This document shows positions 24,742 to 33,172 of a stretch of 44,895 nt of DNA, piece by piece; positions within the stretch are counted from its first letter, which is position 1, and every line of letters starts with the position of its first letter. This DNA comes from JABWBR01 sp036741235 (GTDB taxonomy: Bacteria > Bacteroidota > Bacteroidia > Chitinophagales > Saprospiraceae): contig DAINSQ010000015.1 of NCBI GenBank assembly GCA_036741235.1, positions 1 through 44,895 on the forward strand. Reading direction: 5' to 3'. The notes under the pieces are model-generated. The model did no database searches, was not told the origin of the DNA, and saw nothing but the letters and a program-made list of their open reading frames with translations. A program made the position numbers and the translations under genes.

Positions 24742-26964
24742 TTACCTCACCACAATTTCATCGGCAAAAATCCAGGCATTACCGCCTGCGCCGTTGTGGC
24801 CTTCGGGCAATATGCCGTAATTCAGGGCCTTGACGCGTACAAAGCGGCAGGTGGCGGGGGCGGGAAGCTTTACCCATGCCAGTTGTTGTCGCATGGAATT
24901 ATCGCGGGCATCCACTGTCAGGTTTTGCCGGTAAACGGAACGCCAGGAAAGACCGTCGTCGGAAAGCAATATTTCCACCTGACGGGGCAACAAAATCCAT
25001 GACATGCTTTGTTGGAAAAAATGGATGCTGACTTCGCTAATGGTTGTCGATTTACCCAGGTCGACAGCGGCATCGAGGTTTTTGCCCCACCACCCCAGCC
25101 ATACGCCGTCATTGAAGGCCGTGCTGCCGATCAAACCGTCGGTAAGGCCGCCCGTTTTATCGGCGGGCCCGTAGGAGGCGCTGGGTGGCGCTTCATATTG
25201 AACAGGCCGGCCCAATGCCAGGTGGGTGTCGGTGTGAAAATAAACAGGCTCGGCAAAAGGCCTGCCGTTGCGTTTGGCTTGAAGGGTGTATTCGCCGGGG
25301 GTTTGTATGATCAGCGAATCGGTAAAGTTGCCCGCGTTTTGCCGCCGGCCATCGCGCCAATAATCGACACTAATGCCTTTCATGCCGGCCTTGGTATTGA
25401 CTACCCATTGCTGCGTGGCGGGCAGGAAGCGTATAGCAGTTGCAAACAGCGGCTGGTCTTCGGGCCCATATTGCCAGCTCATTTGTTCATACCGCTGATA
25501 ATGACCGGCTAACTTCTCCTTGAAACGGCTGAAATTGCGGTTGCCTGGCCCCCAGAGGGCTTCTGAGAGGGCTGCCAGGCGCGGCAACACCATGGGTTCC
25601 AATTTATAATCGGGGATGTGCTCCGTCCATACGCAGCATTCCGCCCCCAGGCATTGCTGCTGTTGTTCCGGCGTAATCCCCGGTGTTGAGATATCAAATT
25701 GGTACACTTTTTCGAGGGTGTACGTGCCGGGATGAGCGTCAAAATAACTGGTTTTGATGAATTGATTGCCATTGGCGGCAGCGGTTTTGGCTTGATCATT
25801 CCCTCGCCATATCTCAATGAGGGCCTGTTGGCCGACTCCGCCTTCCAGTATTTCATCCCAGCCGATGAGCCTGCGGCCTTTGCTTTGCAGAAATTGTTCT
25901 ATGCGGCGAATAAAATAGCTCTGAAGCGCGTGTTCGTCGGCCAGTCCTTCCATTTTAATGCGGCGTTGGCAATCGTTGCAGGCTTGCCAGCGATTTTTGG
26001 GAACCTCATCGCCTCCAATATGCAGGTAAGGCGCCGGGAACAACTCGATCACTTCGGAAAGTACGTCTTCCAGCCAGGCAAAAGTAGCTTCCTTGCCCGG
26101 GCAGAATACATCTTGCATAACGCCCCAATGCGAAGGCACTTCCAGCGGCTGTCCGGTGCAGCTGAGGTGCGGATAAGCCGCCAGGGCCGCCATACAATGC
26201 CCCGGCATTTCTATTTCGGGAACCGTCATGATATGGCGTTTGCGGGCGTATTCCACCACTTCGCGGATTTCTTCTTTGGTGTAAAATCCGCCGTAACGGC
26301 TACCGTCGGCCTGGCGGCGCCAGGCGCCAACGGAGGTCAGTTTGGGATATTTATCAATAGCAATCCGCCAGCCCTGGTCTTCGGTGAGGTGCCAGTGGAA
26401 GACGTTGAATTTGTAAAAAGACAAAATATCGATATAGCGTTTTACCTGTGCTACCGGCATAAAATGTCGACCCACATCGAGATGGCCGCCGCGCCAGGGG
26501 TAGGCAGGCGCATCTTCAATGGTCATCGCAGGTAAAGTTGCCCCTAAAGCAGGCGTAACGGGCAGTAACTGACGCAGGGTTTGTACGGCCCAAAACAAGC
26601 CGGCAGGAGTAGTCGCTTCCAGGTGCAACAGTCCGGGCCGGCTGCTTATACGGTAAGCTTCATCGCCTTTTATCGCTTGATTTAGCGATAAAATGACGCC
26701 CGGCTGATCTTTAAGGGCCTGCGGCGTCACATCCAATGGATAACCGGTGTAAGGCTGAAGTATTTCAGATAATTCAATAGCCAAAGCGCGTACTTCCGGC
26801 AGTTGCGGGTCTGCGGCGATAAAGCGGGCTTGCCGGTATACGAAAAGGGCTAAATCGGGTGACAGGTCTATTCTGGCAGGTTGTGGAATCACCGCAAGCG
26901 GCTGGGCATGCGATATCATCTGCGCCAGGCATACAAGCGCAAAGAGAACTGATTTTTTATGCAT
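24742..26964 (-). CDS. GH20 beta-N-acetylhexosaminidase
   Basis: This 740-residue exported glycosidase releases terminal N-acetylhexosamine from chitin-type or glycoconjugate chains. A signal peptide (MHKKSVLFALVCLAQMISHA) is followed by the GH20b N-terminal domain (about 25-145). The catalytic barrel (about 155-500) contains RGGHLDVGRHFMP, FHWHLTEDQGWR, PEIEMPGHCMAAL, and the catalytic Asp319-Glu320 pair in HIGGDEVPKNRW, as required for substrate-assisted catalysis. The C-terminal part contains a short beta domain and a discoidin-like/F5-8C module (about 595-740, TGGLTDGLIG, FFADEIVVR-like end) for sugar binding. The chosen ATG at 26964 lies 10 bases after the parE stop. The enzyme is not next to the Sus operon. 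Confidence 0.95.
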   Translation of the reverse strand: MHKKSVLFALVCLAQMISHAQPLAVIPQPARIDLSPDLALFVYRQARFIAADPQLPEVRALAIELSEILQPYTGYPLDVTPQALKDQPGVILSLNQAIKGDEAYRISSRPGLLHLEATTPAGLFWAVQTLRQLLPVTPALGATLPAMTIEDAPAYPWRGGHLDVGRHFMPVAQVKRYIDILSFYKFNVFHWHLTEDQGWRIAIDKYPKLTSVGAWRRQADGSRYGGFYTKEEIREVVEYARKRHIMTVPEIEMPGHCMAALAAYPHLSCTGQPLEVPSHWGVMQDVFCPGKEATFAWLEDVLSEVIELFPAPYLHIGGDEVPKNRWQACNDCQRRIKMEGLADEHALQSYFIRRIEQFLQSKGRRLIGWDEILEGGVGQQALIEIWRGNDQAKTAAANGNQFIKTSYFDAHPGTYTLEKVYQFDISTPGITPEQQQQCLGAECCVWTEHIPDYKLEPMVLPRLAALSEALWGPGNRNFSRFKEKLAGHYQRYEQMSWQYGPEDQPLFATAIRFLPATQQWVVNTKAGMKGISVDYWRDGRRQNAGNFTDSLIIQTPGEYTLQAKRNGRPFAEPVYFHTDTHLALGRPVQYEAPPSASYGPADKTGGLTDGLIGSTAFNDGVWLGWWGKNLDAAVDLGKSTTISEVSIHFFQQSMSWILLPRQVEILLSDDGLSWRSVYRQNLTVDARDNSMRQQLAWVKLPAPATCRFVRVKALNYGILPEGHNGAGGNAWIFADEIVVR

Positions 26965-26974
26965 ATTCGAATGG

Positions 26975-28876
26975 CTATATCGCAGCGATCTCAACTCCGG
27001 CGGCTGGTTCTTCTTCGACCGTCTCCACCTCGTCTTTCTCCACGCGCAGGTTGTCGATGATAAAATCCTGGCGGGCGGGGGTATTTTTCCCCATATAATA
27101 CTCCAGGATATCGTCGATATTCGTTTCCTCGTTCATTACCACCGGTTCCAGGCGGATATTATCGCTGATAAAGTCCTTGAATTCATCAGGGGATATTTCG
27201 CCTAATCCTTTGAAGCGCGTGATTTCGGGTTTGCCGCGCAATTGTTTGATCGCCTGTTGTTTTTCTTCTTCGCTATAGCAATAAAACGTTTTTTGCTTAT
27301 CGCGAACGCGGAACAGGGGCGTCTCGAGGATATAGAGGTGGCCGTTGCGCACCAGGTCGGGGAAAAACTGGAGGAAAAAGGTAAGCAAAAGCAAGCGGAT
27401 GTGCATGCCGTCCACATCGGCGTCAGTGGCGATAACTACGCGGTTGTAGCGCAGGCTGTCGAGCATATCCTCGATGTCGAGGGCATGTTGGAGCAGGTTG
27501 AATTCCTCGTTTTCGTAGACCACCTTTTTGGTCAAGCCGTAGCAATTGAGGGGTTTGCCGCGCAAGCTGAAAACCGCCTGCGTTTGCACATCGCGGGCTT
27601 TGGTAATAGAGCCGCTGGCGGAGTCGCCCTCCGTAATAAAAATAGTAGTGGCCAGGCGCAATTCTTCGGCGGTTGTTCGGGGGCCGTCGCTGAAGTGGAG
27701 GCGGCAATCGCGCAGCTTCTTGTTGTGCAAATTGGCCTTTTTGGCGCGCTGGTTGGCCAGTTTTTTGATGTCGGCGATTTCCTCGCGTTCGCGTTGCGAT
27801 TGAATAATGCGTTTTTCAAGCGCTTCGCGCACTTCCGCATGACGGTGAAGGAAATTGTCGAGTTGTTCTTTAATAAAATTGCCGATAAAGGTGCGGATCG
27901 TAGGTCCCTGCGGGCCCATATCCGTAGAGCCCAGTTTGGTTTTGGTTTGCGATTCAAAAACGGGTTCTTCTACGCGAATACTTATAGCGGCTACGATACT
28001 GGACAAGATGTCGCGCCGGTCGTAATTTTTTTTGTAGTGTTTTTGGATGGTTTCCACTACGGCTTCTTTAAAAGCATTGAGGTGGGTACCGCCCTGGGTA
28101 GTGTTTTGGCCGTTTACAAACGAATAGTAGAATTCTCCGTAGTGGTTGCCGTGGCTCATGGCAATTTCGAGATCCTCATCTTTCAGGTGGATAATGGGAT
28201 AGCGGAGGTTCTCCTGGCTGGTTCGGCGCGACAGCAGGTCGAGCAGGCCGTCTTTGGAAAAAAATACCGAACCGTTGTAGTTCAGTTTCAAACCTGCATT
28301 GAGGAAAGCATAATTCCACAATTGGTTTTCCACGTATTCGTGGCGGAATCGAAATTTTTTGAACACCGAAGCGTCGGGCTGGAATTCAATGATAGTGCCG
28401 GTAGGTTCGGAAGAATTACTGATCTTGTGATCTTTGAGCATTTCTCCCTGGGCGAATTCTGCCACCTTGGTTTTTCCCTCGCGGATGGCCTGCACCCGGA
28501 AATAATCGGATAAGGCATTGACCGCTTTGGTACCCACGCCGTTAAGGCCCACCGATTTTTTGAAAGCTTTGGAGTCGTATTTGCCGCCGGTATTGATTTT
28601 GCTTACGCAATCGACAACTTTACCCAGTGGAATGCCCCTGCCATAGTCGCGTACTTTGACCTTTCCCTCCTGGATCTCAATATCGATTTGCTTGCCGTAG
28701 CCCATCACGTATTCGTCGATCGAGTTGTCGATCACTTCTTTGAGCAGGACGTATATGCCATCATCGGCAGCGGAGCCGTCGCCCAGTTTGCCGATATACA
28801 TACCCGGGCGCATGCGGATATGCTCGCGCCAGTCCAATGAACGAATGTTATCTTCGGTATAAGCTACTTGTGACAT
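26975..28876 (-). CDS. parE: DNA topoisomerase IV subunit B
   Basis: This 633-residue type IIA topoisomerase ATPase subunit partners ParC in chromosome decatenation. The GHKL ATPase domain has EVIDNSIDEYVMG (Mg/ATP Asn), RDYGRGIPLGK and GLNGVGTKAVNALS. The transducer domain has the switch lysine in QTKTKLGS. The TOPRIM domain has FITEGDSASG and the acidic DADVDGMHIRLLLLTFF, then RFKGLGEISPDEF. The ATG at 28876 fits the family's start (NIRSLDWREHIRMRPGMYIGK); an upstream extension of 47 codons is low-complexity and unlikely. ParE instead of GyrB is inferred from the length and the RMRPGMYIGK and KYDSKAFKKSVGLNGVG forms. No parC lies next to it, where many Bacteroidota keep it. Confidence 0.94.
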   Translation of the reverse strand: MSQVAYTEDNIRSLDWREHIRMRPGMYIGKLGDGSAADDGIYVLLKEVIDNSIDEYVMGYGKQIDIEIQEGKVKVRDYGRGIPLGKVVDCVSKINTGGKYDSKAFKKSVGLNGVGTKAVNALSDYFRVQAIREGKTKVAEFAQGEMLKDHKISNSSEPTGTIIEFQPDASVFKKFRFRHEYVENQLWNYAFLNAGLKLNYNGSVFFSKDGLLDLLSRRTSQENLRYPIIHLKDEDLEIAMSHGNHYGEFYYSFVNGQNTTQGGTHLNAFKEAVVETIQKHYKKNYDRRDILSSIVAAISIRVEEPVFESQTKTKLGSTDMGPQGPTIRTFIGNFIKEQLDNFLHRHAEVREALEKRIIQSQREREEIADIKKLANQRAKKANLHNKKLRDCRLHFSDGPRTTAEELRLATTIFITEGDSASGSITKARDVQTQAVFSLRGKPLNCYGLTKKVVYENEEFNLLQHALDIEDMLDSLRYNRVVIATDADVDGMHIRLLLLTFFLQFFPDLVRNGHLYILETPLFRVRDKQKTFYCYSEEEKQQAIKQLRGKPEITRFKGLGEISPDEFKDFISDNIRLEPVVMNEETNIDDILEYYMGKNTPARQDFIIDNLRVEKDEVETVEEEPAAGVEIAAI

Positions 28877-29044
28877 ATGCGGTATTCCAACAGTTTTATG
28901 GATAGCAAAGAACGCTTTTTTTTTGGAAAAATAAAACGTTTTTAAACAAAATGTTTGTATAAAAAATAATAGAAGCCTCGATATCCCTGACGCCGGCGAT
29001 TGATAAATTTTGCTCAAGCAGGTTATAAAAATAGTCCGGCGGCA

Positions 29045-30727
29045 TTATTTCCCTTTCCAGCCTGGTCCTCTGACAAATCGCCCCGGTTTGGCGCCGGTGT
29101 GTTCGCCGTTTTTCAGTACTTGTACCCCATTTACCCACACGTGTTGCACGCCGGTAGCGTATTGGTGCGGCTTTTCAAAAGTGGCGTGATCCGTGATCGT
29201 TGCCGGGTCAAAAACCACGATATCGGCGAAGTAGCCCGGTTTAAGCAGTCCTCGCCGCTTAATGCCGAGATGGGATGCCGACAGAGCGGTCAGCTTGTAG
29301 ATAGCCTCTTCGAGCGGAATAATCTTTTCATCGCGAACGTATTTGCCCAGCAGCCGGGCAAAATTGCCATAGGCGCGCGGGTGGGTGCTTGATTTGAGGA
29401 AATCGCCTTCGGCGGCGGGCGCCGCTGCGTCGGAGCCGAAGCTCATGTAGGGCAGTCGGATCTGCTTGCGCACATTGTCTTCCGACATCAGGAAATACAC
29501 CGTGCCAACCCGGCTGCCATCCTGGATAACGAGGTCCATGGCGGTTTCTTCGGGGTCGGTTCCGCGCAGGGCGGCCACCTCGGCCAGCGTTTTGCCGGTG
29601 TACTTTTTGAGGGAGTCGGTGACAAACTCTACCAACAGGAGGTTGGACGCGTCGCCGGCGGCGAAATACAGGTTTTCCCAATCCTGGGCGTCGCTACGCA
29701 TTTCTTTTTTCACTTTGGCGCGGATGGCGGGGTCTTTCAGCCGTTTAGCCCAGGCGCCGTAGCCGCCTTCCTGCACCCAGGGCGGCATGGAGGCGTCGAG
29801 GCCGGTGGCGCCGGCTACATAGGTATACATATCGGTGGTAATTCGGATGCCCGCTGCGCGGGCGCTGTCGATTTTAGCGATCACTTTGTCCATCTTCGCC
29901 CAGTTGTTTTTGCCGCCGGCTTTGAGGTGGTAGATCTCGGCGGGCAGCCCCGCTTCTTTGGCGATGCGAATCACCTCGTCGACGCCTTCCAGCAACCGGT
30001 TGCCCTCGCTGCGCATGTGGGTGATGTACATGCCTCCGTAATCGGCTGCCGCTTTGCACAGCGCTATCAATTCTTCGGTATCGGCATAAAAAGCCGGCGC
30101 ATAGATCAGGGAGGAGCCCACACCCAGTGCGCCTTCTTCCATGGCCTGGCGCACCAGGGCCTGCATGCGGGCCAGTTCCTCAGGTGTCGGCGGACGGTTT
30201 TCATAGCCGAGCTCGTGGATGCGCAGCGTAGTGGCGCCCACAAATGAAGCTACATTGGGCGAGACGCCCTTTTTTTCCAGCATCTGCAAATATTCGCCGA
30301 GCGTATTCCAGTTAACCTCGTATTTGATGTCGCCCTGGTATTGTTGCTCTTCGGCTTTCATTTTCGCGTTGAGCGGCCCCATCGAGCCGCCTTCGCCCAT
30401 CACCTCCAGCGTGACGCCCTGTTTGATATCGCTCATGCCCCTGCCGTCGGCAATGAGGCTCACGGTGGCCCAACTGAGCATATTGATAAAACCGGGGCTC
30501 ACGGCCATACCTTTGGCGTCTACCTCGTAAACCCCGTGCGCGCCGGGCAGGTCGCCCACGGCGGCAATGGTGTCGCCGTCGATGGCAATAGACCCCTTGA
30601 CCGGGGCGCCGCCGGAACCGTCGTATATCACGGCATTGTGGATGACCAGGTCGTATTCAATTTTGCGAATTTCGCCGCAGGCAAAAAGCAAACCGAACAG
30701 CAATAGCGCAGGCAGGATTTTTCTCAT
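29045..30727 (-). CDS. D-aminoacylase-like amidohydrolase lipoprotein
   Basis: This is a 560-residue amidohydrolase of the N-acyl-D-amino-acid deacylase branch. The start at 30727 gives a lipobox, LLFACG with Cys17, so the enzyme is a periplasm- or surface-facing lipoprotein. The composite beta domain (YDLVIHNAVIYDGSGG) and its C-terminal closure (GLLKPGYFADIVVFDPATI) are typical. In the barrel, THMRSEGNRLLEG, AEIYHLKAGGKNNW, TTDMYTYVAGATGLDA and MSFGSDAAA carry likely metal or substrate residues. The usual HxH metal motif after GFID is replaced: the segment reads PGFINMLSWATVS. I have the impression this replacement is shared by a Bacteroidota subfamily, so the protein may be functional with altered metal use. 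It is divergent from the Uma2 gene. Confidence 0.88.
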   Translation of the reverse strand: MRKILPALLLFGLLFACGEIRKIEYDLVIHNAVIYDGSGGAPVKGSIAIDGDTIAAVGDLPGAHGVYEVDAKGMAVSPGFINMLSWATVSLIADGRGMSDIKQGVTLEVMGEGGSMGPLNAKMKAEEQQYQGDIKYEVNWNTLGEYLQMLEKKGVSPNVASFVGATTLRIHELGYENRPPTPEELARMQALVRQAMEEGALGVGSSLIYAPAFYADTEELIALCKAAADYGGMYITHMRSEGNRLLEGVDEVIRIAKEAGLPAEIYHLKAGGKNNWAKMDKVIAKIDSARAAGIRITTDMYTYVAGATGLDASMPPWVQEGGYGAWAKRLKDPAIRAKVKKEMRSDAQDWENLYFAAGDASNLLLVEFVTDSLKKYTGKTLAEVAALRGTDPEETAMDLVIQDGSRVGTVYFLMSEDNVRKQIRLPYMSFGSDAAAPAAEGDFLKSSTHPRAYGNFARLLGKYVRDEKIIPLEEAIYKLTALSASHLGIKRRGLLKPGYFADIVVFDPATITDHATFEKPHQYATGVQHVWVNGVQVLKNGEHTGAKPGRFVRGPGWKGK

Positions 30728-30809
30728 AAGACGGTTGGTTTTGCCTAAAGGTAAGGATTTCAATGGAAATTGCCTTGCCTGCAAGGGCAAAATGCCTTAA
30801 CTTGCAAAC

Positions 30810-31376
30810 ATGAAAACACCAGTTAATTATTTTGCCGAACCTTTTTCGTTTTCCGTTGAAAACTACCACCGTATGGCGGAAGCCGGAATTCTCAGTGAGG
30901 ATGATCGGGTAGAATTGTTATACGGCCAAATTATCCCTATGAGCCCAATTGGAAAATCTCACAACGCCTGCGTGAACAGGCTTACCCAACTGATGACGTT
31001 ATTATTGCATGACCGTGCTATTGTCCAGATTCAAGGCCCGGTAGTCATCGGCGACCGTTCAGAGCCCGAACCCGATGTGGCCATCCTGCAACCCCGCGAC
31101 GATTTTTACGCTGCCGGGCTTCCAACCGCCGCCGATGCGCTGCTCCTTATTGAAGTGGCTGATAGTTCGCTGGAAAAAGACAAACATCTAAAATTGCCGC
31201 TTTATGCCGCTGCGGAGATTCCAGAATTGTGGATAGTTGATCTTACCCGCTTCAAAATAGGCGTATATACACAACCCGAAGACGGAGAGTACAAGCGCAT
31301 CTCAGAATACAGCCAGGAAGAAAACATCCAGTCGCCATTTACCGGCAGTATTCCCGCCAGGCAAATACTGGGTTAA
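30810..31376 (+). CDS. Uma2 family (DUF820) restriction-endonuclease-like protein
   Basis: This 188-residue protein of the Uma2 family has a PD-(D/E)xK nuclease-like fold. ILSEDDRVELLYGQIIPMSPIG opens the family's core, SEPEPDVAIL supplies the catalytic Asp, and LLIEVADSSLEKDK supplies the Glu-x-Val pair followed by a lysine-rich strand. KLPLYAAAEIPELWIVDL is the family's best-known stretch. The gene is complete, so the fold and presumed active residues are intact. Uma2 genes are abundant in cyanobacteria and some Bacteroidota and their role is not established. It lies in the same direction as smpB, 92 bases upstream of it. Confidence 0.92.
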   Translation: MKTPVNYFAEPFSFSVENYHRMAEAGILSEDDRVELLYGQIIPMSPIGKSHNACVNRLTQLMTLLLHDRAIVQIQGPVVIGDRSEPEPDVAILQPRDDFYAAGLPTAADALLLIEVADSSLEKDKHLKLPLYAAAEIPELWIVDLTRFKIGVYTQPEDGEYKRISEYSQEENIQSPFTGSIPARQILG

Positions 31377-31468
31377 TGCCGCGCATCTAAAAATTCTGTC
31401 TATCTTCGCAAGCCGGGAAACTAAATTGCCCTCCAGGCGGTTTAGTGGGGTGAAAAGCGACTACCGTC

Positions 31469-31936
31469 ATGGCAGAGAAAAAGCAAAAAACAGTAGAAAT
31501 CGTCAACCGGCGCGCCAAATACGAATACGCCTTCATAGACACCTTTGAGGCCGGTATTTTGTTGGTGGGCACCGAGATCAAGTCGATTCGCAAAGGCAAC
31601 GCGAACCTGAGCGACGCCTATTGCTTTTTCCGGGGCGGCGAGTTGTTCATTAAAAGTATGTTTATCGCCGAATACGAACACGGCAACGTATTTAACCACG
31701 AACCCCGCCGCGAACGAAAACTCCTGCTGCGTCGCACCGAACTACGAAAACTCGAAAAACGCGTCAAAGAACGCGGCTTTACGATCATCCCTTACCGCCT
31801 TTACCTCTCCGAACGCGGCTTCGCCAAACTCGAAATCGCCCTGGCCACCGGCAAAAAGTCATTCGATAAAAGAGAATCTATCAAGGAAAAAGATTCTAAA
31901 CGGGATTTGGACAGGATGAAGAAGATGAAGTTGTAG
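31469..31936 (+). CDS. smpB: SsrA-binding protein SmpB
   Basis: This 155-residue protein binds tmRNA and brings it to stalled ribosomes for trans-translation. The oligonucleotide-binding barrel is clear: IVNRRAKYEYAFIDTFEAGI, then GTEIKSIRKGNANLSDAYC, HEPRRERKLLLRRTELRKL and ERGFTIIPYRLYLSERGFAKLEIALATGKK. The basic C-terminal tail (KRESIKEKDSKRDLDRMKKMKL), which enters the mRNA channel, is complete. No ssrA gene is visible nearby. The last two codons, TTG and the TAG stop, form part of the first unit of the downstream heptamer array, so the C-terminal residue depends on repeat sequence. Confidence 0.97.
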   Translation: MAEKKQKTVEIVNRRAKYEYAFIDTFEAGILLVGTEIKSIRKGNANLSDAYCFFRGGELFIKSMFIAEYEHGNVFNHEPRRERKLLLRRTELRKLEKRVKERGFTIIPYRLYLSERGFAKLEIALATGKKSFDKRESIKEKDSKRDLDRMKKMKL

Positions 31937-32005
31937 GTTGTAAGTTGTAGGTTGTAAGTTGGAACCTACAACCTACAACCTACAACTTACAACCTACAAC
32001 CTAGA
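31931..32005. repeat. inverted heptamer array (TTGTAGG / CCTACAA)
   Basis: Four to five heptamers TTGTAGG or TTGTAAG (31931-31962) are followed at once by six reverse-complement heptamers (31963-32005). A 26-base left arm at 31930-31955 is perfectly complementary to 31975-32000. The first unit includes the smpB stop codon. The transcript would fold into a very stable hairpin directly at the smpB 3' end. The same heptamer appears at about 8484. Confidence 0.93.
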
Positions 32006-32084
32006 ACCGCCTCCCCATCCATACCACAGCCCCCCTTTTCAGCGTTCAATCCTTAACGTATACTGGGTGTTCGCTCAGTTTTTC

Positions 32085-32092
32085 TATTTTTG
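32085..32092 (+). promoter_or_regulatory. candidate -7 box of the coiled-coil protein gene
   Basis: TATTTTTG matches TAnnTTTG exactly, 39 bases before the ATG at 32132. It lies across an earlier in-frame start at 32090, which argues for the later start. No TTTG at -33 is seen. Confidence 0.4.
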
Positions 32093-32131
32093 CATACTTA
32101 TTTTTTGATACAACAACAAACACACCAGACT

Positions 32132-33052
32132 ATGGAAAATTCGCGTATTATAACTATCTCGCTGGGCGTACTGCTCGCATTGGCATTGGCCTTCGGCGTA
32201 TTTTTCTGCAACAAAAGCTCGAAATTGGGCGTAGCCAACGAAGGGCTCACTGCCGAAGTGGATTCGCTCAACAACGTAAAATACGACCTGCTCGATGAAA
32301 TCGACAGCCTGCAAACCGAATATCAGGTGGTGGTCGCCTCCAACGACTCTGTAGGCTCCGCGCTGAACGATGCAAAAAATACAATTGCTTCGCAAAAAGA
32401 AGAACTGCGCCGCATCAAGCGCTCTGCCGCAGAAGCAGATATCCTGCGCCGCGAGATTACGCAACTGCGCAACCTGAAAGCGCAATTGGAGGGTATGATG
32501 GATGAACTGCGCGCCCAAAACCAACAGTTGATTGAGCAAAATACCCAGCTTACTTCCGACCTGCAGAAGTCGCAGGAAAGCAATCAACAATTGACTGCCC
32601 GCACCAGCGAACTGGAAACGGCCAATAAGTCGCTGCAAGAGGAAATGGACAAGCTGCGCGCAAAAAGCGTAAAAGCTACCAGTCTGCGCGTAGACGTAGG
32701 CAAACGCAACGACAAACTTACCACCAGCTCGCGCCGCGCCCGCAATATCACGGTAAGCTTCGACCTCATCGACGTACCGCAGCAATACCACGGCATGCAC
32801 ACGCTTTACCTGGTAATCACCAACGAACAGGGTGTGCCGGTGAAGGCCGCCAACCCCATCCGCACGACGATCCGGGTGGATGACAATTCCGCCGAAATTG
32901 AGGCGCAACAGGCCAAAGATGTGGTGCTGGAACAAACACAGCGACTGGTGTTCAACTACGAAGTGCCCGAACGCCTCGAACGCGGTACTTATCGCGCAGC
33001 CATCTATACGAGCTTCGGCCTGTTGGGTTCGGTGAGCTTCCGATTGACTTAA
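32132..33052 (+). CDS. membrane-anchored coiled-coil protein of unknown function
   Basis: This 306-residue protein has a short cytoplasmic start, one membrane segment (about 6-25, IITISLGVLLALALAFGVFF) and a long coiled coil (about 40-190) rich in Gln, Glu and Leu (KAQLEGMMDELRAQNQQLIEQNTQL). A C-terminal beta-rich domain of about 110 residues follows (RNITVSFDLIDVPQQYHGMHTLYLVITNE) and ends SFGLLGSVSFRLT. The coiled coil would span the periplasm with the beta domain at its tip. I do not recognise a named family. The next gene encodes an OmpA lipoprotein that also carries a coiled coil, so the two may bridge inner membrane, cell wall and outer membrane. Some Bacteroidota gliding and secretion proteins share this design, but no direct match is seen. 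Confidence 0.85.
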   Translation: MENSRIITISLGVLLALALAFGVFFCNKSSKLGVANEGLTAEVDSLNNVKYDLLDEIDSLQTEYQVVVASNDSVGSALNDAKNTIASQKEELRRIKRSAAEADILRREITQLRNLKAQLEGMMDELRAQNQQLIEQNTQLTSDLQKSQESNQQLTARTSELETANKSLQEEMDKLRAKSVKATSLRVDVGKRNDKLTTSSRRARNITVSFDLIDVPQQYHGMHTLYLVITNEQGVPVKAANPIRTTIRVDDNSAEIEAQQAKDVVLEQTQRLVFNYEVPERLERGTYRAAIYTSFGLLGSVSFRLT

Positions 33053-33060
33053 TTTTTTCA

Positions 33061-33147
33061 CCACAGATTTAAACGGAGTAAAACCGAGTAGCACAGAGCG
33101 TGATGTTGACGCTGTGGCACTCGGTTTTACTCCGTTTAAATCTGTGG
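33061..33147. terminator. 29-base perfect inverted repeat between two co-oriented genes
   Basis: Positions 33061-33089 are perfectly complementary to 33119-33147. Some of the 29-base loop (GCACAGAGCG against CGCTGTGGC) can also pair weakly. A T-run lies just left of the left arm and an A-run just right of the right arm. A T-tract would therefore follow the hairpin only on the minus strand; on the plus strand it is followed by A-rich sequence. A long-stem stabilising or processing hairpin is as likely as a factor-independent terminator. It starts 8 bases after the coiled-coil gene's stop codon. Confidence 0.65.
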
Positions 33148-33172
33148 TTAATAAAAAAACTGAGCAAAAACC

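Noticed and set aside
27242..28513. A 423-codon open frame antisense to parE
   Set aside because: The codon pattern of parE leaves the opposite frame open by chance. The translated product has no family features, whereas parE is complete and conserved.
28877..29017. A 47-residue N-terminal extension of parE
   Set aside because: It is hydrophobic and lysine-rich low-complexity sequence. The ATG at 28876 gives the conserved start of ParE.
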